Assembly: GCA_963751795.1 (NCBI GenBank)
Contig: CAVVVI010000004.1
Span: 620,001 to 684,000 of the forward strand
Length of the DNA: 64,000 nucleotides
Direction of reading: 5' to 3'
Source of the DNA: BOG-908 sp963751795
GTDB taxonomy: Bacteria; Pseudomonadota; Alphaproteobacteria; Acetobacterales; Acetobacteraceae
Position 1 is the first letter of the stretch. The number at the start of each line of letters is the position of its first letter. The translations under genes were made by a program, and so were the position numbers. The notes under the pieces are model-generated. The model saw only the letters and a program-made list of their open reading frames with translations. It ran no database searches and had not been told where the DNA came from. Below, piece by piece: positions 1 through 7,473 of this stretch.

Positions 1-623
1 GCCGGGCCGGCGCCTTGCGGCGCGGTGACGGCAATGTCGATGCCCATCGAGGCGAGCAGGGTGGTGATCTCGCGCAGATCGTCGCGATGGCGGAAGCCGA
101 GCGCGCAGGGGCCCAGGATGTTGCAGCGTGGCCGGGTGCCGGGTGCGCGTGCCGCGCGGGCGGTGCCGGCTGGCGGCACGTGCGGGCCGGCGCAGGCGCG
201 GACGAGCTGGTAGAACGTCTCGGCGGCGCCCCAATTCTCCTTTTTCTGGTAGGCGGGCAGCTCGACGGCGACGACCGGGATCGGCAGCCCCAGCGCGCGG
301 GCCAGGCCGCCGGGATCGTCCTGGATGAGCTCGGCCGTGCACGAGGCGCCCACCAGCATGGCCTGCGGGCTGAAGCGCGCGTAGGCGTCGGCCACCGCGG
401 TCTTGAACAGCTCGGCGGTGTCGCCGCCAAGGTCGCGCGCCTGGAAGGTGGTGTAGGTGACCGGCGGGCGGGTGGCGCGCCGTTCGATCATGGTGAACAG
501 CAGGTCGGCGTAGGTGTCGCCCTGCGGCGCGTGCAGGACGTAGTGCACGCCGGTCATCGCGCTGACCACGCGCATGGCGCCTACGTGCGGCGGGCCTTCA
601 TAGGTCCAGAGCGTGAGCTGCAT
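1..623 (-). CDS. bchB: light-independent protochlorophyllide reductase subunit B, N-terminal part
   Basis: BchB forms, with BchN, the catalytic component of dark-operative protochlorophyllide reductase, a nitrogenase-like enzyme that reduces ring D of protochlorophyllide to chlorophyllide a. About 207 N-terminal residues are present; the rest lies beyond the left edge. The protein begins MQLTLWTYEGPPHVGAMRV, the typical BchB start. Asp36 sits in 'HAPQGDTYAD' and corresponds to the aspartate that replaces a cysteine as a ligand of the shared [4Fe-4S] cluster. The ATG lies four bases after the bchN stop, so the genes are co-transcribed. Truncated only by the window edge. Confidence 0.95.
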   Translation of the reverse strand, partial: MQLTLWTYEGPPHVGAMRVVSAMTGVHYVLHAPQGDTYADLLFTMIERRATRPPVTYTTFQARDLGGDTAELFKTAVADAYARFSPQAMLVGASCTAELIQDDPGGLARALGLPIPVVAVELPAYQKKENWGAAETFYQLVRACAGPHVPPAGTARAARAPGTRPRCNILGPCALGFRHRDDLREITTLLASMGIDIAVTAPQGAGP

Positions 624-627
624 GCGC

Positions 628-1905
628 CTAGACCGCCAGCTTGGCGCGGCGCAGCAGCGGGCGCGCGAAGAGTTCGGCCAGGTCGGCTGCCTGGTTGTAG
701 CCCTGGATGGGCGTGAACAGCAGCTCGATCGACCATTTGGTGGACAGGCCTTCGGCCTCCAGCGGATTGGCGAGGCCAAGGCCGCATACCACCAGATCGG
801 GGCGGGCGGCGCGGCAGCGGTCCAGCTGGCGATCCACGTCCTGGCCTTCGCTGAGCATTGTGCCCGGCGGCATCAAGGCCAGTTCCGGCGCCATGTGCGC
901 GCGGTGCAGGTAGGGCGTGCCGACTTCGGTGAGGCGCATGCCGAGTTCGCGTGCGGCGAAGCGGGCTAGCGGCAGTTCGAGCTGGCTGTCGGGGAAGAAG
1001 AAGATGCTCTTGCCGCCGAGTTCGCGCCGCGCCGTTGCCAGGGCGGCCACGGCGCGCTGGCGGGAGGCTGCGATGGCCGCCTCGAAGGCCGGCGCCGCGA
1101 CGCCGAAGGCGTGGGCGGCGGCTTGCAGCCAGGCGGTGGTGCCCTCGACGCCGAGCGGAAAGGGTGCGGGCAGCAGCGTGGCGCCACGCTCTTCCAACGC
1201 GCGCGCGGTGTCGGCCAGGAAGGGCTGGGCCAGCAGCACCAGCGTGTCGGCGCCCACCGCCGGCAGGTCGATCGAGCGGCGGGGCGGCAGGAAGGCGACC
1301 CGGTCCACGCCCATAGCGGCGAACAAGCGGCCGAACTGATCCTCCACCGTTTCGGCCAGGGCGCCGACGACGAGGAGGGATTTCTGCGCGCCCTGCGGCG
1401 TGCGGGGCAGGATGGGCACCAGCGCGGCCAGGCAGGCATCCTCGCCCTGGGTGAAGGTGGTTTCGATGCCGCTGCCGGAGTAGTTGAGCACGCGAACCTG
1501 CGGCATGTGCACGCCCGACAGGCGCTGGGCGGCGCGGTGCAGGTCCAGCTTGATCACTTCGGACGGGCAGGAGCCTACCAGGAAGAGCAGCCTGATTTCC
1601 GGCCGGCGGGCGAGCAGCTGGGAGACCACGCGGTCCAGCTCGTCATGCGCGTCGGCCAGGCCCGCCAGGTCGCGTTCGTCGATGATGGCGGTGGCGAAGC
1701 GGGGTTCGGCGAAGATCATGACGCCGGCGGCCGACTGGATCAGATGCGCGCAGGTGCGGCTGCCGACGACGAGGAAGAAGGCGTCCTGGATCTTGCGGTG
1801 CAGCCAGACGATGCCGGTGAGGCCGCAGAACACTTCGCGCTGGCCGCGCTCGCGCAGGACGGGCGCATCCAGGCAGCCTGCAGCCGGTTGCTGGCCGCCC
1901 GCCAT
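628..1905 (-). CDS. bchN: light-independent protochlorophyllide reductase subunit N
   Basis: Partner of BchB in the NB catalytic component of dark-operative protochlorophyllide reductase (bacteriochlorophyll synthesis). The product is 425 residues, the usual BchN length. Cys27 ('VFCGLTG'), Cys52 ('GSRTCAHL') and Cys113 ('VGSCPSEV') match the three cysteine ligands of the NB [4Fe-4S] cluster; Asp36 of BchB would be the fourth. I start at the ATG whose A overlaps the bchF stop (TAATG), a translational-coupling arrangement; an open frame extends 12 codons further upstream but only inside bchF. The order bchF-bchN-bchB is standard in purple bacteria. bchL, the ATPase component, must lie outside the window. 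Confidence 0.97.
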   Translation of the reverse strand: MAGGQQPAAGCLDAPVLRERGQREVFCGLTGIVWLHRKIQDAFFLVVGSRTCAHLIQSAAGVMIFAEPRFATAIIDERDLAGLADAHDELDRVVSQLLARRPEIRLLFLVGSCPSEVIKLDLHRAAQRLSGVHMPQVRVLNYSGSGIETTFTQGEDACLAALVPILPRTPQGAQKSLLVVGALAETVEDQFGRLFAAMGVDRVAFLPPRRSIDLPAVGADTLVLLAQPFLADTARALEERGATLLPAPFPLGVEGTTAWLQAAAHAFGVAAPAFEAAIAASRQRAVAALATARRELGGKSIFFFPDSQLELPLARFAARELGMRLTEVGTPYLHRAHMAPELALMPPGTMLSEGQDVDRQLDRCRAARPDLVVCGLGLANPLEAEGLSTKWSIELLFTPIQGYNQAADLAELFARPLLRRAKLAV

Positions 1906-2519
1906 TACGCCTGCCTCAGGCCGACTGCCGCCTGGTGCCATGCATTCTGGTTCAGCCGCCGCGCTGCCCGCAGCTTCAGCACATATTGGCCGGCGTTGAC
2001 GACGTAGGTGCCGTAAGCGACGAGCGCCAGCAGCATGAGGCGGCGTGTGTCAAGCGAGCCTGACAGCAGGGCGGCGAGATAGGCGGTGTGCAGCACGATC
2101 ACCGCCATGCTCATCGCGTCTTCCCAGAAGAACGCGGGGGCGAACAGGTAGCGGCCGAACACCGCTTTTTCCCAGATCGCCCCGGTGACCATGATGCCGT
2201 ACAGCGCCACGCATTTCACGACAACCGAAACGGTGGCCGCGTGCTGCCCGGTTTGCGTCCACAAAAAATGCACGACCAGCGCCAGGCTGACGAGGAACAC
2301 GCCGAACTGCAACGGAGCGAGGATGCCTTGCACGAGGGTCCAGGGCGAGTCGTCGCGGCGGCGCTTTTCGTCGGGCGTATAGAGCGGGCGGCGATTGTTG
2401 CGTTGCACAAAAGCGATGTTGCGGACAGGTGCGGTTCGCACATGGCGGCCGGCGGCGGCGCCCCACGGTGCAAAGTCCACAGTGTTAACAAGACGGTCGA
2501 TCGCGGAGCTTGCTAACAT
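1905..2519 (-). CDS. bchF: 3-vinyl bacteriochlorophyllide hydratase
   Basis: BchF hydrates the C3 vinyl group of chlorophyllide/bacteriochlorophyllide, the step after protochlorophyllide reduction. Recognised from 'RPLYTPDEKRRRDDSPWTLV', 'ILAPLQF', 'MVTGAIWEKAVFG' and 'APAFFWEDAMSMAV', with several hydrophobic membrane spans typical of the family. The ATG at 2519 gives 204 residues, about 40 longer at the N terminus than usual, with GGAGG twelve bases upstream; a later GTG start would bring it closer to family length, so the start is uncertain. It is the first gene of the leftward bchF-bchN-bchB operon, whose control region is shared with the divergent aerR. A near-consensus PpsR/CrtJ site overlaps this start region. 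Confidence 0.93.
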   Translation of the reverse strand: MLASSAIDRLVNTVDFAPWGAAAGRHVRTAPVRNIAFVQRNNRRPLYTPDEKRRRDDSPWTLVQGILAPLQFGVFLVSLALVVHFLWTQTGQHAATVSVVVKCVALYGIMVTGAIWEKAVFGRYLFAPAFFWEDAMSMAVIVLHTAYLAALLSGSLDTRRLMLLALVAYGTYVVNAGQYVLKLRAARRLNQNAWHQAAVGLRQA

Positions 2520-2769
2520 TGCTTGACAACGCCTCCCTGTGCGGGTGCGCTGGCCTGACAAGAGTGGGAACTCCCGCCGCACGCACCCATCGTCGCCTGA
2601 TCCACCAGCCCTCTTCCGACCTCTTGTCGTATCCGGACCGCGCCGACCTGGCGGTTGCCCGCCACCCAGGAAGCTAAGGCTCGGCTTCGCTGACTGTCAA
2701 GCAAACCTTACGTAAATCTAGCTTGACAGGTGCCCCTCGAAACGTCCTTCAATAATGGAGATGCGAGCA
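2520..2769. promoter_or_regulatory. divergent bchF / aerR control region
   Basis: This 250-base stretch separates the leftward bchFNB operon from rightward aerR-ppsR. It contains the octamer GCTTGACA at 2521-2528 and 2721-2728 and its inverse at 2695-2702, and a nested palindrome at 2695-2728. TTGACA at 2723-2728 resembles a sigma-70 -35 element toward aerR, and TGTCAA at 2695-2700 is the same hexamer facing bchF, but neither has a convincing -10 box. No credible gene was seen here. Confidence 0.6.
2695..2728. promoter_or_regulatory. nested palindrome, candidate PpsR/CrtJ double operator
   Basis: TGTCAAGC (2695-2702) and GCTTGACA (2721-2728) form a perfect inverted repeat centred at 2711.5, and TTACGTAA (2708-2715) is a second perfect palindrome on the same axis. 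The element can be read as TGT-N12-ACG (2695-2712) and CGT-N12-ACA (2711-2728), two sites each one base from the known PpsR/CrtJ consensus TGT-N12-ACA and sharing the central bases. It lies 41 bases upstream of the aerR start and could control both divergent operons. The binding assignment is an inference. Confidence 0.6.
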
Positions 2770-3663
2770 ATGCCATCCATGAAGCAGCAGGCTGAGAACG
2801 AGGGTGACTGGAGTTCGGCGGAAGCCGCCCAGATCACGCGCGCTTTCATCCGCGTTGTGCGTAACGAGACGGCCGCGGCGCCGGCTGCCGAGGCGCGGCG
2901 CGACACGCTGACGCGGGCCGTGGTCGATGAGGTGATCCCCCGCCTGCTGCTGGCCCGCCGGCCGCAGCGCCTGGCTCGGGCGGCGATCGACTCGGCGGTG
3001 GCCGAGAGCGATCAAGTGGCCCGGCTGGTGTGCCTGGTGCTGGAGGGCAGCCAGGCCGAGGCTTCCGCCTATGTGGGCGCGCTGAGCGATGGCGGCGTGC
3101 CGGTCGAGTTGCTGCTGCTGGACCTGCTGACGCCCACGGCCCGCCGGCTGGGCACGATGTGGGAAGACGACGATTGCAGCTTCAGCGACGTGACGATGGG
3201 ATTGCTGCGGCTGGGCAACGTCATGCACCTGCTCAGCCATGCGTTCACCGAGGGCGCCGCGGTACGGTCCGGCCCATCGGTGCTGCTGGCGCAGGTGCCG
3301 GGCGAGCAGCACGGCTTCGGGCTGGCGATGGTGGTGCAGTTCTTCCGGCGGGCCGGCTGGAACGTCCGCCAGGAGGCTGCGCCCTCGCGCGATCTGCTGT
3401 GCGGCATCGTGGAGGATCAGTGGTTCGGGCTCGTCGGGCTGTCGGTCGCGTGCAGCGATCAGATGGACCAGCTCGTGGTCGATATCCGCGAGATCCGCCG
3501 GGCTTCGCGCAACCGCGCGATCGGCGTGATGGTCGGCGGCCCGCCTTTCGTGGCGCATCCGCAGCTGGCCGCCATGGTCGGGGCCGATGCCACCGCGGTG
3601 GATGGGCTGCAGGCGGTACGCCAGGCGCACAGCCTGGTCAGTTTATTGGCGCGAGAGCGATGA
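2770..3663 (+). CDS. aerR: AerR/PpaA-type cobalamin-binding photosynthesis regulator
   Basis: AerR (PpaA) binds cobalamin and antagonises the repressor PpsR/CrtJ, so that pigment genes respond to light and B12. The 297-residue product has a helical N-terminal domain containing 'MWEDDDCSFSDVTMG' (cobalamin-capping region) and a C-terminal B12-binding domain with 'VPGEQHGFG', whose His181 is the expected lower axial cobalt ligand, plus 'GVMVGGPPF' near the end. I chose the ATG at 2770 because GGAG lies nine bases upstream; an in-frame ATG at 2755 would add five residues and has no Shine-Dalgarno sequence. It is the first gene of the rightward arm, directly before ppsR, as in many purple bacteria. 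Which gene name applies is a matter of local convention. Confidence 0.93.
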   Translation: MPSMKQQAENEGDWSSAEAAQITRAFIRVVRNETAAAPAAEARRDTLTRAVVDEVIPRLLLARRPQRLARAAIDSAVAESDQVARLVCLVLEGSQAEASAYVGALSDGGVPVELLLLDLLTPTARRLGTMWEDDDCSFSDVTMGLLRLGNVMHLLSHAFTEGAAVRSGPSVLLAQVPGEQHGFGLAMVVQFFRRAGWNVRQEAAPSRDLLCGIVEDQWFGLVGLSVACSDQMDQLVVDIREIRRASRNRAIGVMVGGPPFVAHPQLAAMVGADATAVDGLQAVRQAHSLVSLLARER

Positions 3664-3781
3664 CGACCGACCGGCCTGGCGACGAACGACGCCTTCGCCT
3701 CCCCATCGCTGCCTCGAGAGGAGGGCCGCAGCGCCCCAAACAAACAGTAACCGGCAAAGCCGGATAAGCGGGAAACGGGAA

Positions 3782-5227
3782 ATGCATTGGAGGATCTCGT
3801 CTCTCGTGAAAAGTTTTGTCTTCCCGGACAGTTCGCTTGGTGAGTTGGATGCCCAGTCCGTGGCAACGCTCATCGCCATGGCCTCCGACGTGGCATTGAT
3901 CGTGGATGCCGACGGCACCATCCGCGACATCGCGTTCCAGAACGAGGAACTGGCGGCCGACCTCGACACTGCCGGCGATTGGATCGGCCGCAAGCTGATC
4001 AGCACCGTGGTGACCGACAGCCGCCCCAAGGTTGCCCGCCTGCTGACCGATGCGGGCGCGTCCGATGCCAAGCCGAAATGGCGCCACCTCAACCACGCCA
4101 ATTCCGACGGCGAGTCGATCCCGGTGCTGTACTGCGCCGTTCAGGTGGGCGCGGACGGGCGGATGGTGGCGTTCGGGCGTGACCTGCGGGCCGTCTCGGC
4201 CTTGCAGCAGCGGCTGCTGACGGCGCAGGAGGCGCTCGAGCGCGACTATGCGCGCATGCGCGATGTTGAAGCGCGGTATCGGCTGCTGTTCCAGATGTCG
4301 TCGGAATCCGTGCTGGTGCTCGATACCGTGCGCCACCGTGTGGTGGAGGCCAATCCGGCGGCGCGCGGCCTGTTCAAGACGCAGGCCGACTACGCATCCG
4401 GGCAGGGGCTGGGCGACATCTTTTCCGCCGAGACACTCGACAGCGTTTCGACCCACCTGAGCGCGGTGCGGGCGGACGGGCAGAACGAGGAGTTCGCCGC
4501 CCGCCTGGCGCGTGACGGCGAGGAGGTGCTGGTTGCCGCTTCGTTGTTCCGGCAGGACAGTGCCACGCTCATCCTGGTGCGCATTTCGCCGGCGCCGGTT
4601 GGCGGTGCGCGTGTGCCCGATGCCAAACGCCGGCTGCTGCAACTGGTCGAGAGCGCGCCGGATGGGTTCGTGGTGGCCGACAGCATGGGCAACATCCTGA
4701 CCGCCAACAAGGCGTTCCTCGACATGGCGGGGCTGGCCGACGAAAGCCTGGCGCGCGGCGAGGCGCTGGAGCGCTGGGTGGGACAGTCCGGCGTCGAGCT
4801 GGACGTGCTGATCACCAATCTTCGCCAGCGCGGCTCAATCCGGTTCTTCACCACAACGATGCGCAGCGAGCAGTCGGTGACCTCGAAGGTGGAGATTTCC
4901 GCTGTCGCCATCGGCAATGGCGGGCAGCCGTCGTTCGGTTTCGCCATCCGCAACATCGGCCCGCGGCTGCAGGTGGATGCGCCGTCGGCGCCGGCGCTGC
5001 CGCGCTCGGTGGCGCAGCTCAGCGAGCTGATCGGCCGCGTGTCGTTGAAGGATCTGGTGCGCGAGTCCACCGACGTGATCGAGAAGCTTTGCATCGAGGC
5101 GGCGCTGGAGATGACCGGCGACAACCGCGCTTCGGCGGCCGAGATGCTCGGGCTGAGCCGGCAGAGCCTGTACGTGAAGCTGCGCCGCTACGGGTTGGGG
5201 GATCTGGCGACGCATGAGCAGGATTAG
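3782..5227 (+). CDS. ppsR: PpsR/CrtJ transcriptional repressor of photosynthesis genes
   Basis: PpsR (CrtJ) is the aerobic/light repressor of bacteriochlorophyll, carotenoid and light-harvesting genes, binding TGT-N12-ACA. The 481-residue protein shows three PAS-type modules (roughly 25-150, 180-300 and 305-420) separated by a coiled segment ('QQRLLTAQEALERDYARMRD'), and a FIS-like helix-turn-helix at the C terminus ('RASAAEMLGLSRQSLYVKLR'). A cysteine lies just before the HTH in 'IEKLCIEAAL', close to the redox-active cysteine region known in CrtJ. The ATG at 3782 follows GGGAA; a GTG at 3806 with GGAGG upstream is a possible alternative. Its last 14 bases overlap bchG, so repressor and target gene are translationally linked. 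Confidence 0.94.
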   Translation: MHWRISSLVKSFVFPDSSLGELDAQSVATLIAMASDVALIVDADGTIRDIAFQNEELAADLDTAGDWIGRKLISTVVTDSRPKVARLLTDAGASDAKPKWRHLNHANSDGESIPVLYCAVQVGADGRMVAFGRDLRAVSALQQRLLTAQEALERDYARMRDVEARYRLLFQMSSESVLVLDTVRHRVVEANPAARGLFKTQADYASGQGLGDIFSAETLDSVSTHLSAVRADGQNEEFAARLARDGEEVLVAASLFRQDSATLILVRISPAPVGGARVPDAKRRLLQLVESAPDGFVVADSMGNILTANKAFLDMAGLADESLARGEALERWVGQSGVELDVLITNLRQRGSIRFFTTTMRSEQSVTSKVEISAVAIGNGGQPSFGFAIRNIGPRLQVDAPSAPALPRSVAQLSELIGRVSLKDLVRESTDVIEKLCIEAALEMTGDNRASAAEMLGLSRQSLYVKLRRYGLGDLATHEQD

Positions 5228-6149
5228 CCGCATCGACCGGCCTGCCGGCGCGCCTGCGGCGCTGGCCGCGGTGCGGGCGCCGCGCACCGGGCTTGCCGCC
5301 TATGGCGAGCTGCTGAAGCCGATCACCTGGTTCGCGCCGATGTGGGCGTTCGGTTGCGGCGTGATCTCGGCCGGCGGCCCGGGCGGGGCGCGCTGGTGGG
5401 TGGTGCCGGCGGGCGTGGCGCTGTGCGGGCCGCTGGTGACCGGCACCAGCCAGGCGGCGAATGATTGGTACGACCGGCACGTGGATGCCATCAACGAGCC
5501 GGGGCGGGCGATCCCGTCGGGCCGCGTGCCCGGCCGCGGCGGATTGTGGCTGGCCGTGCTGTGGACCGCGCTGTCGTTGGCGGTGGGGGCCGCACTCGGG
5601 CGTTGGGCGTTCGGGGCCACGCTGCTCGGCCTGGCGCTGGCCTGGGCGTACAGCGCGCCGCCGCTGCGGCTGAAGCTGAATGGCTGGCTGGGCAATGCGG
5701 CATGCGGGATCTGCTACGAGGGGCTGCCCTGGTTCACCGGGGCGGCGATCATCACGGGCCGGCTGCCGCACACCGGCATCATCGTGGCCGCGCTGCTGTA
5801 CAGCGCCGGTGCCCACGGCATCATGACGCTGAACGATTTCAAGTCGATGGATGGCGACCTGCAGACCGGCGTGCGCTCGCTGCCGGCGACGCTGGGTGCG
5901 GCCCGCGCCGCACGGCTCGCCTGCATGGTGATGGCGCTGCCGCAGGCGGCCGTGGCGGCCCTGCTGCTGGCCTGGGGGTTCAGCTTCTATGCCGGCTGCG
6001 TGGGCCTGCTGCTGCTGGCACAGCTCGGGCTGATGGCCTCGTTCCTGCAGGCGCCTCGCGAGCGCGCGCCCTGGTATAACGCGACGGGCACCAGCCTGTA
6101 CGTGCTCGGCATGCTGGTGACCGCGCTGGCGTTGCGGAGCGCCTCATGA
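5214..6149 (+). CDS. bchG: bacteriochlorophyll synthase (chlorophyllide prenyltransferase)
   Basis: BchG, a UbiA-family integral membrane prenyltransferase, esterifies bacteriochlorophyllide a with geranylgeranyl diphosphate. The 311-residue product has the expected length, eight to nine hydrophobic segments, and the diphosphate/Mg-binding motif 'NDWYDRHVDAINEP' (Asp84, Asp87 and Asp91), followed by 'GRAIPSG'. A second conserved loop is 'LNDFKSMDGDLQTGVRSLP'. The start overlaps the ppsR end by 14 bases and the stop overlaps the next gene by four (ATGA), so it is an internal gene of the aerR-ppsR-bchG-bch2-bchP operon. Confidence 0.96.
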   Translation: MSRISRIDRPAGAPAALAAVRAPRTGLAAYGELLKPITWFAPMWAFGCGVISAGGPGGARWWVVPAGVALCGPLVTGTSQAANDWYDRHVDAINEPGRAIPSGRVPGRGGLWLAVLWTALSLAVGAALGRWAFGATLLGLALAWAYSAPPLRLKLNGWLGNAACGICYEGLPWFTGAAIITGRLPHTGIIVAALLYSAGAHGIMTLNDFKSMDGDLQTGVRSLPATLGAARAARLACMVMALPQAAVAALLLAWGFSFYAGCVGLLLLAQLGLMASFLQAPRERAPWYNATGTSLYVLGMLVTALALRSAS

Positions 6150-7459
6150 AGGCGCTGAGCTGGCTGTCGATCGTCCGGCTCGGCATCGTCAATGCGGCGC
6201 TAGGCGCGCTGGTCGCGCTCGTGACGTTCACGCTGAACCGCGTGATGGTGGTGGAGCTGGCCTTGCCGGCGTTGCTGCCCGGCGCGCTGGTGGCGCTGCA
6301 TTATGCGGCGCAGATGGTACGCCCGCGGCTTGGCTACGGGTCGGACCGCAGCGGGCGGCGCACGCCGTTCATCGTGGGCGGGCTGGCGGCGCTGGCTTCC
6401 GGCGCCATGCTGGCCGCCGTGGCCGTGGCGTGGATGGCCGGGCATCGCTGGGCGGGGATCGCAATGGCCGTGCCGGCCTATGTGCTCGTGGGCGGCGGGG
6501 CCGGAGCCGTCGGCACCTCCTCGCTGGCGCTGATGGCCGTGCAGGTAGCGCCGGAGCGGCGGCCGGCTGCGGCCACGATCTTCTGGGTGCTGATGATCAT
6601 GGGCGTGGTGGTCACGGCCGGCGCCACGTCGCATCTGCTGCACCCGTTCTCCTGGCCGGCGCTGCTGCGCGTGGCGGCAACCGTGTCGGCTGCGGCGTTC
6701 CTGGCCGGCAGCACGGCGATCTGGCGGCTCGAGGACGCACGGCCGGTGGCGCCCGCGCGCGTGGCGGGGCCGGCGGGCGGGTTCGGCGCCGTGCTGCGGG
6801 CCATCTGGCAGGAGCCGGCTTCGCGCCGGTTCGCCATTTTCGTTTTCGTCTCCATGCTCGCCTACAGCGCGCAGGAGCTGGTTCTGGAGCCGTTCGCCGG
6901 CACGGTGTTCGGGCTCGATCCCGCCCGCACGGCGGGGCTGACCGGATTGCATAATGGCGGCGTGCTGTGCGGCATGCTGCTGGTTGCCGTCGGCGGCAGC
7001 CTGGCCGGCGCCGGCCAGCGTGCCCGGCCGATGCGGCTGTGGACCGTCGGTGGATGTGCGGCATCGGCCGCGTGCCTGGTGGCGCTGGCGGCGATCAGCC
7101 TGATCGGTCGGGGCGGGGCGCTTTCGGGCCTGCTGCTGGCGCTCGGTGTGTCGAACGGGGTGTTCGCCGTCTCGGCGATCGGCGCGATGCTGGGCATGGC
7201 CGGGCGTGGCGGCGGCGAGCGGGAAGGGGTGCGCCTGGGCGTGTGGGGCGCCGCACAGGCCGTGGCGATGGGGCTGGGCGGGCTGGCCAGCACCGGGGCC
7301 AGCGATCTCGCCCGCCTGCTGCTGGGCACGCCGCATATCGCCTACGCCGCCGTTTTCTGCGCCCAGGCGGCGCTGTTCCTGGCCGCCGCTGCGCTGGCGG
7401 GCACGGTGTTCGGCGCGCCCGCCCGGCTTTCATCCGCCAACGCCACCGCCGCCGCATGA
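6146..7459 (+). CDS. PucC/Bch2-family major facilitator protein
   Basis: A 437-residue membrane protein with about twelve hydrophobic segments and the PucC/LhaA/Bch2 signature ('LHYAAQMVRPRLGYGSDRSG', 'RRTPFIVGG', 'GTSSLALMAVQVAPE'). Members of this major-facilitator branch assist assembly of light-harvesting complexes or delivery of bacteriochlorophyll. Its place between bchG and bchP is that of the gene usually called bch2 or orf428, so I favour that orthology over pucC or lhaA. The start ATG overlaps the bchG stop by four bases. Exact substrate is unknown for the family. Confidence 0.9.
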   Translation: MKALSWLSIVRLGIVNAALGALVALVTFTLNRVMVVELALPALLPGALVALHYAAQMVRPRLGYGSDRSGRRTPFIVGGLAALASGAMLAAVAVAWMAGHRWAGIAMAVPAYVLVGGGAGAVGTSSLALMAVQVAPERRPAAATIFWVLMIMGVVVTAGATSHLLHPFSWPALLRVAATVSAAAFLAGSTAIWRLEDARPVAPARVAGPAGGFGAVLRAIWQEPASRRFAIFVFVSMLAYSAQELVLEPFAGTVFGLDPARTAGLTGLHNGGVLCGMLLVAVGGSLAGAGQRARPMRLWTVGGCAASAACLVALAAISLIGRGGALSGLLLALGVSNGVFAVSAIGAMLGMAGRGGGEREGVRLGVWGAAQAVAMGLGGLASTGASDLARLLLGTPHIAYAAVFCAQAALFLAAAALAGTVFGAPARLSSANATAAA

Positions 7460-7473
7460 TGCAGGAGCCCCCA

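Noticed and set aside
2513..2704. A 63-codon minus-strand frame in the bchF/aerR control region
   Set aside because: No ribosome site or motif, and it lies across the regulatory element; treated as chance.
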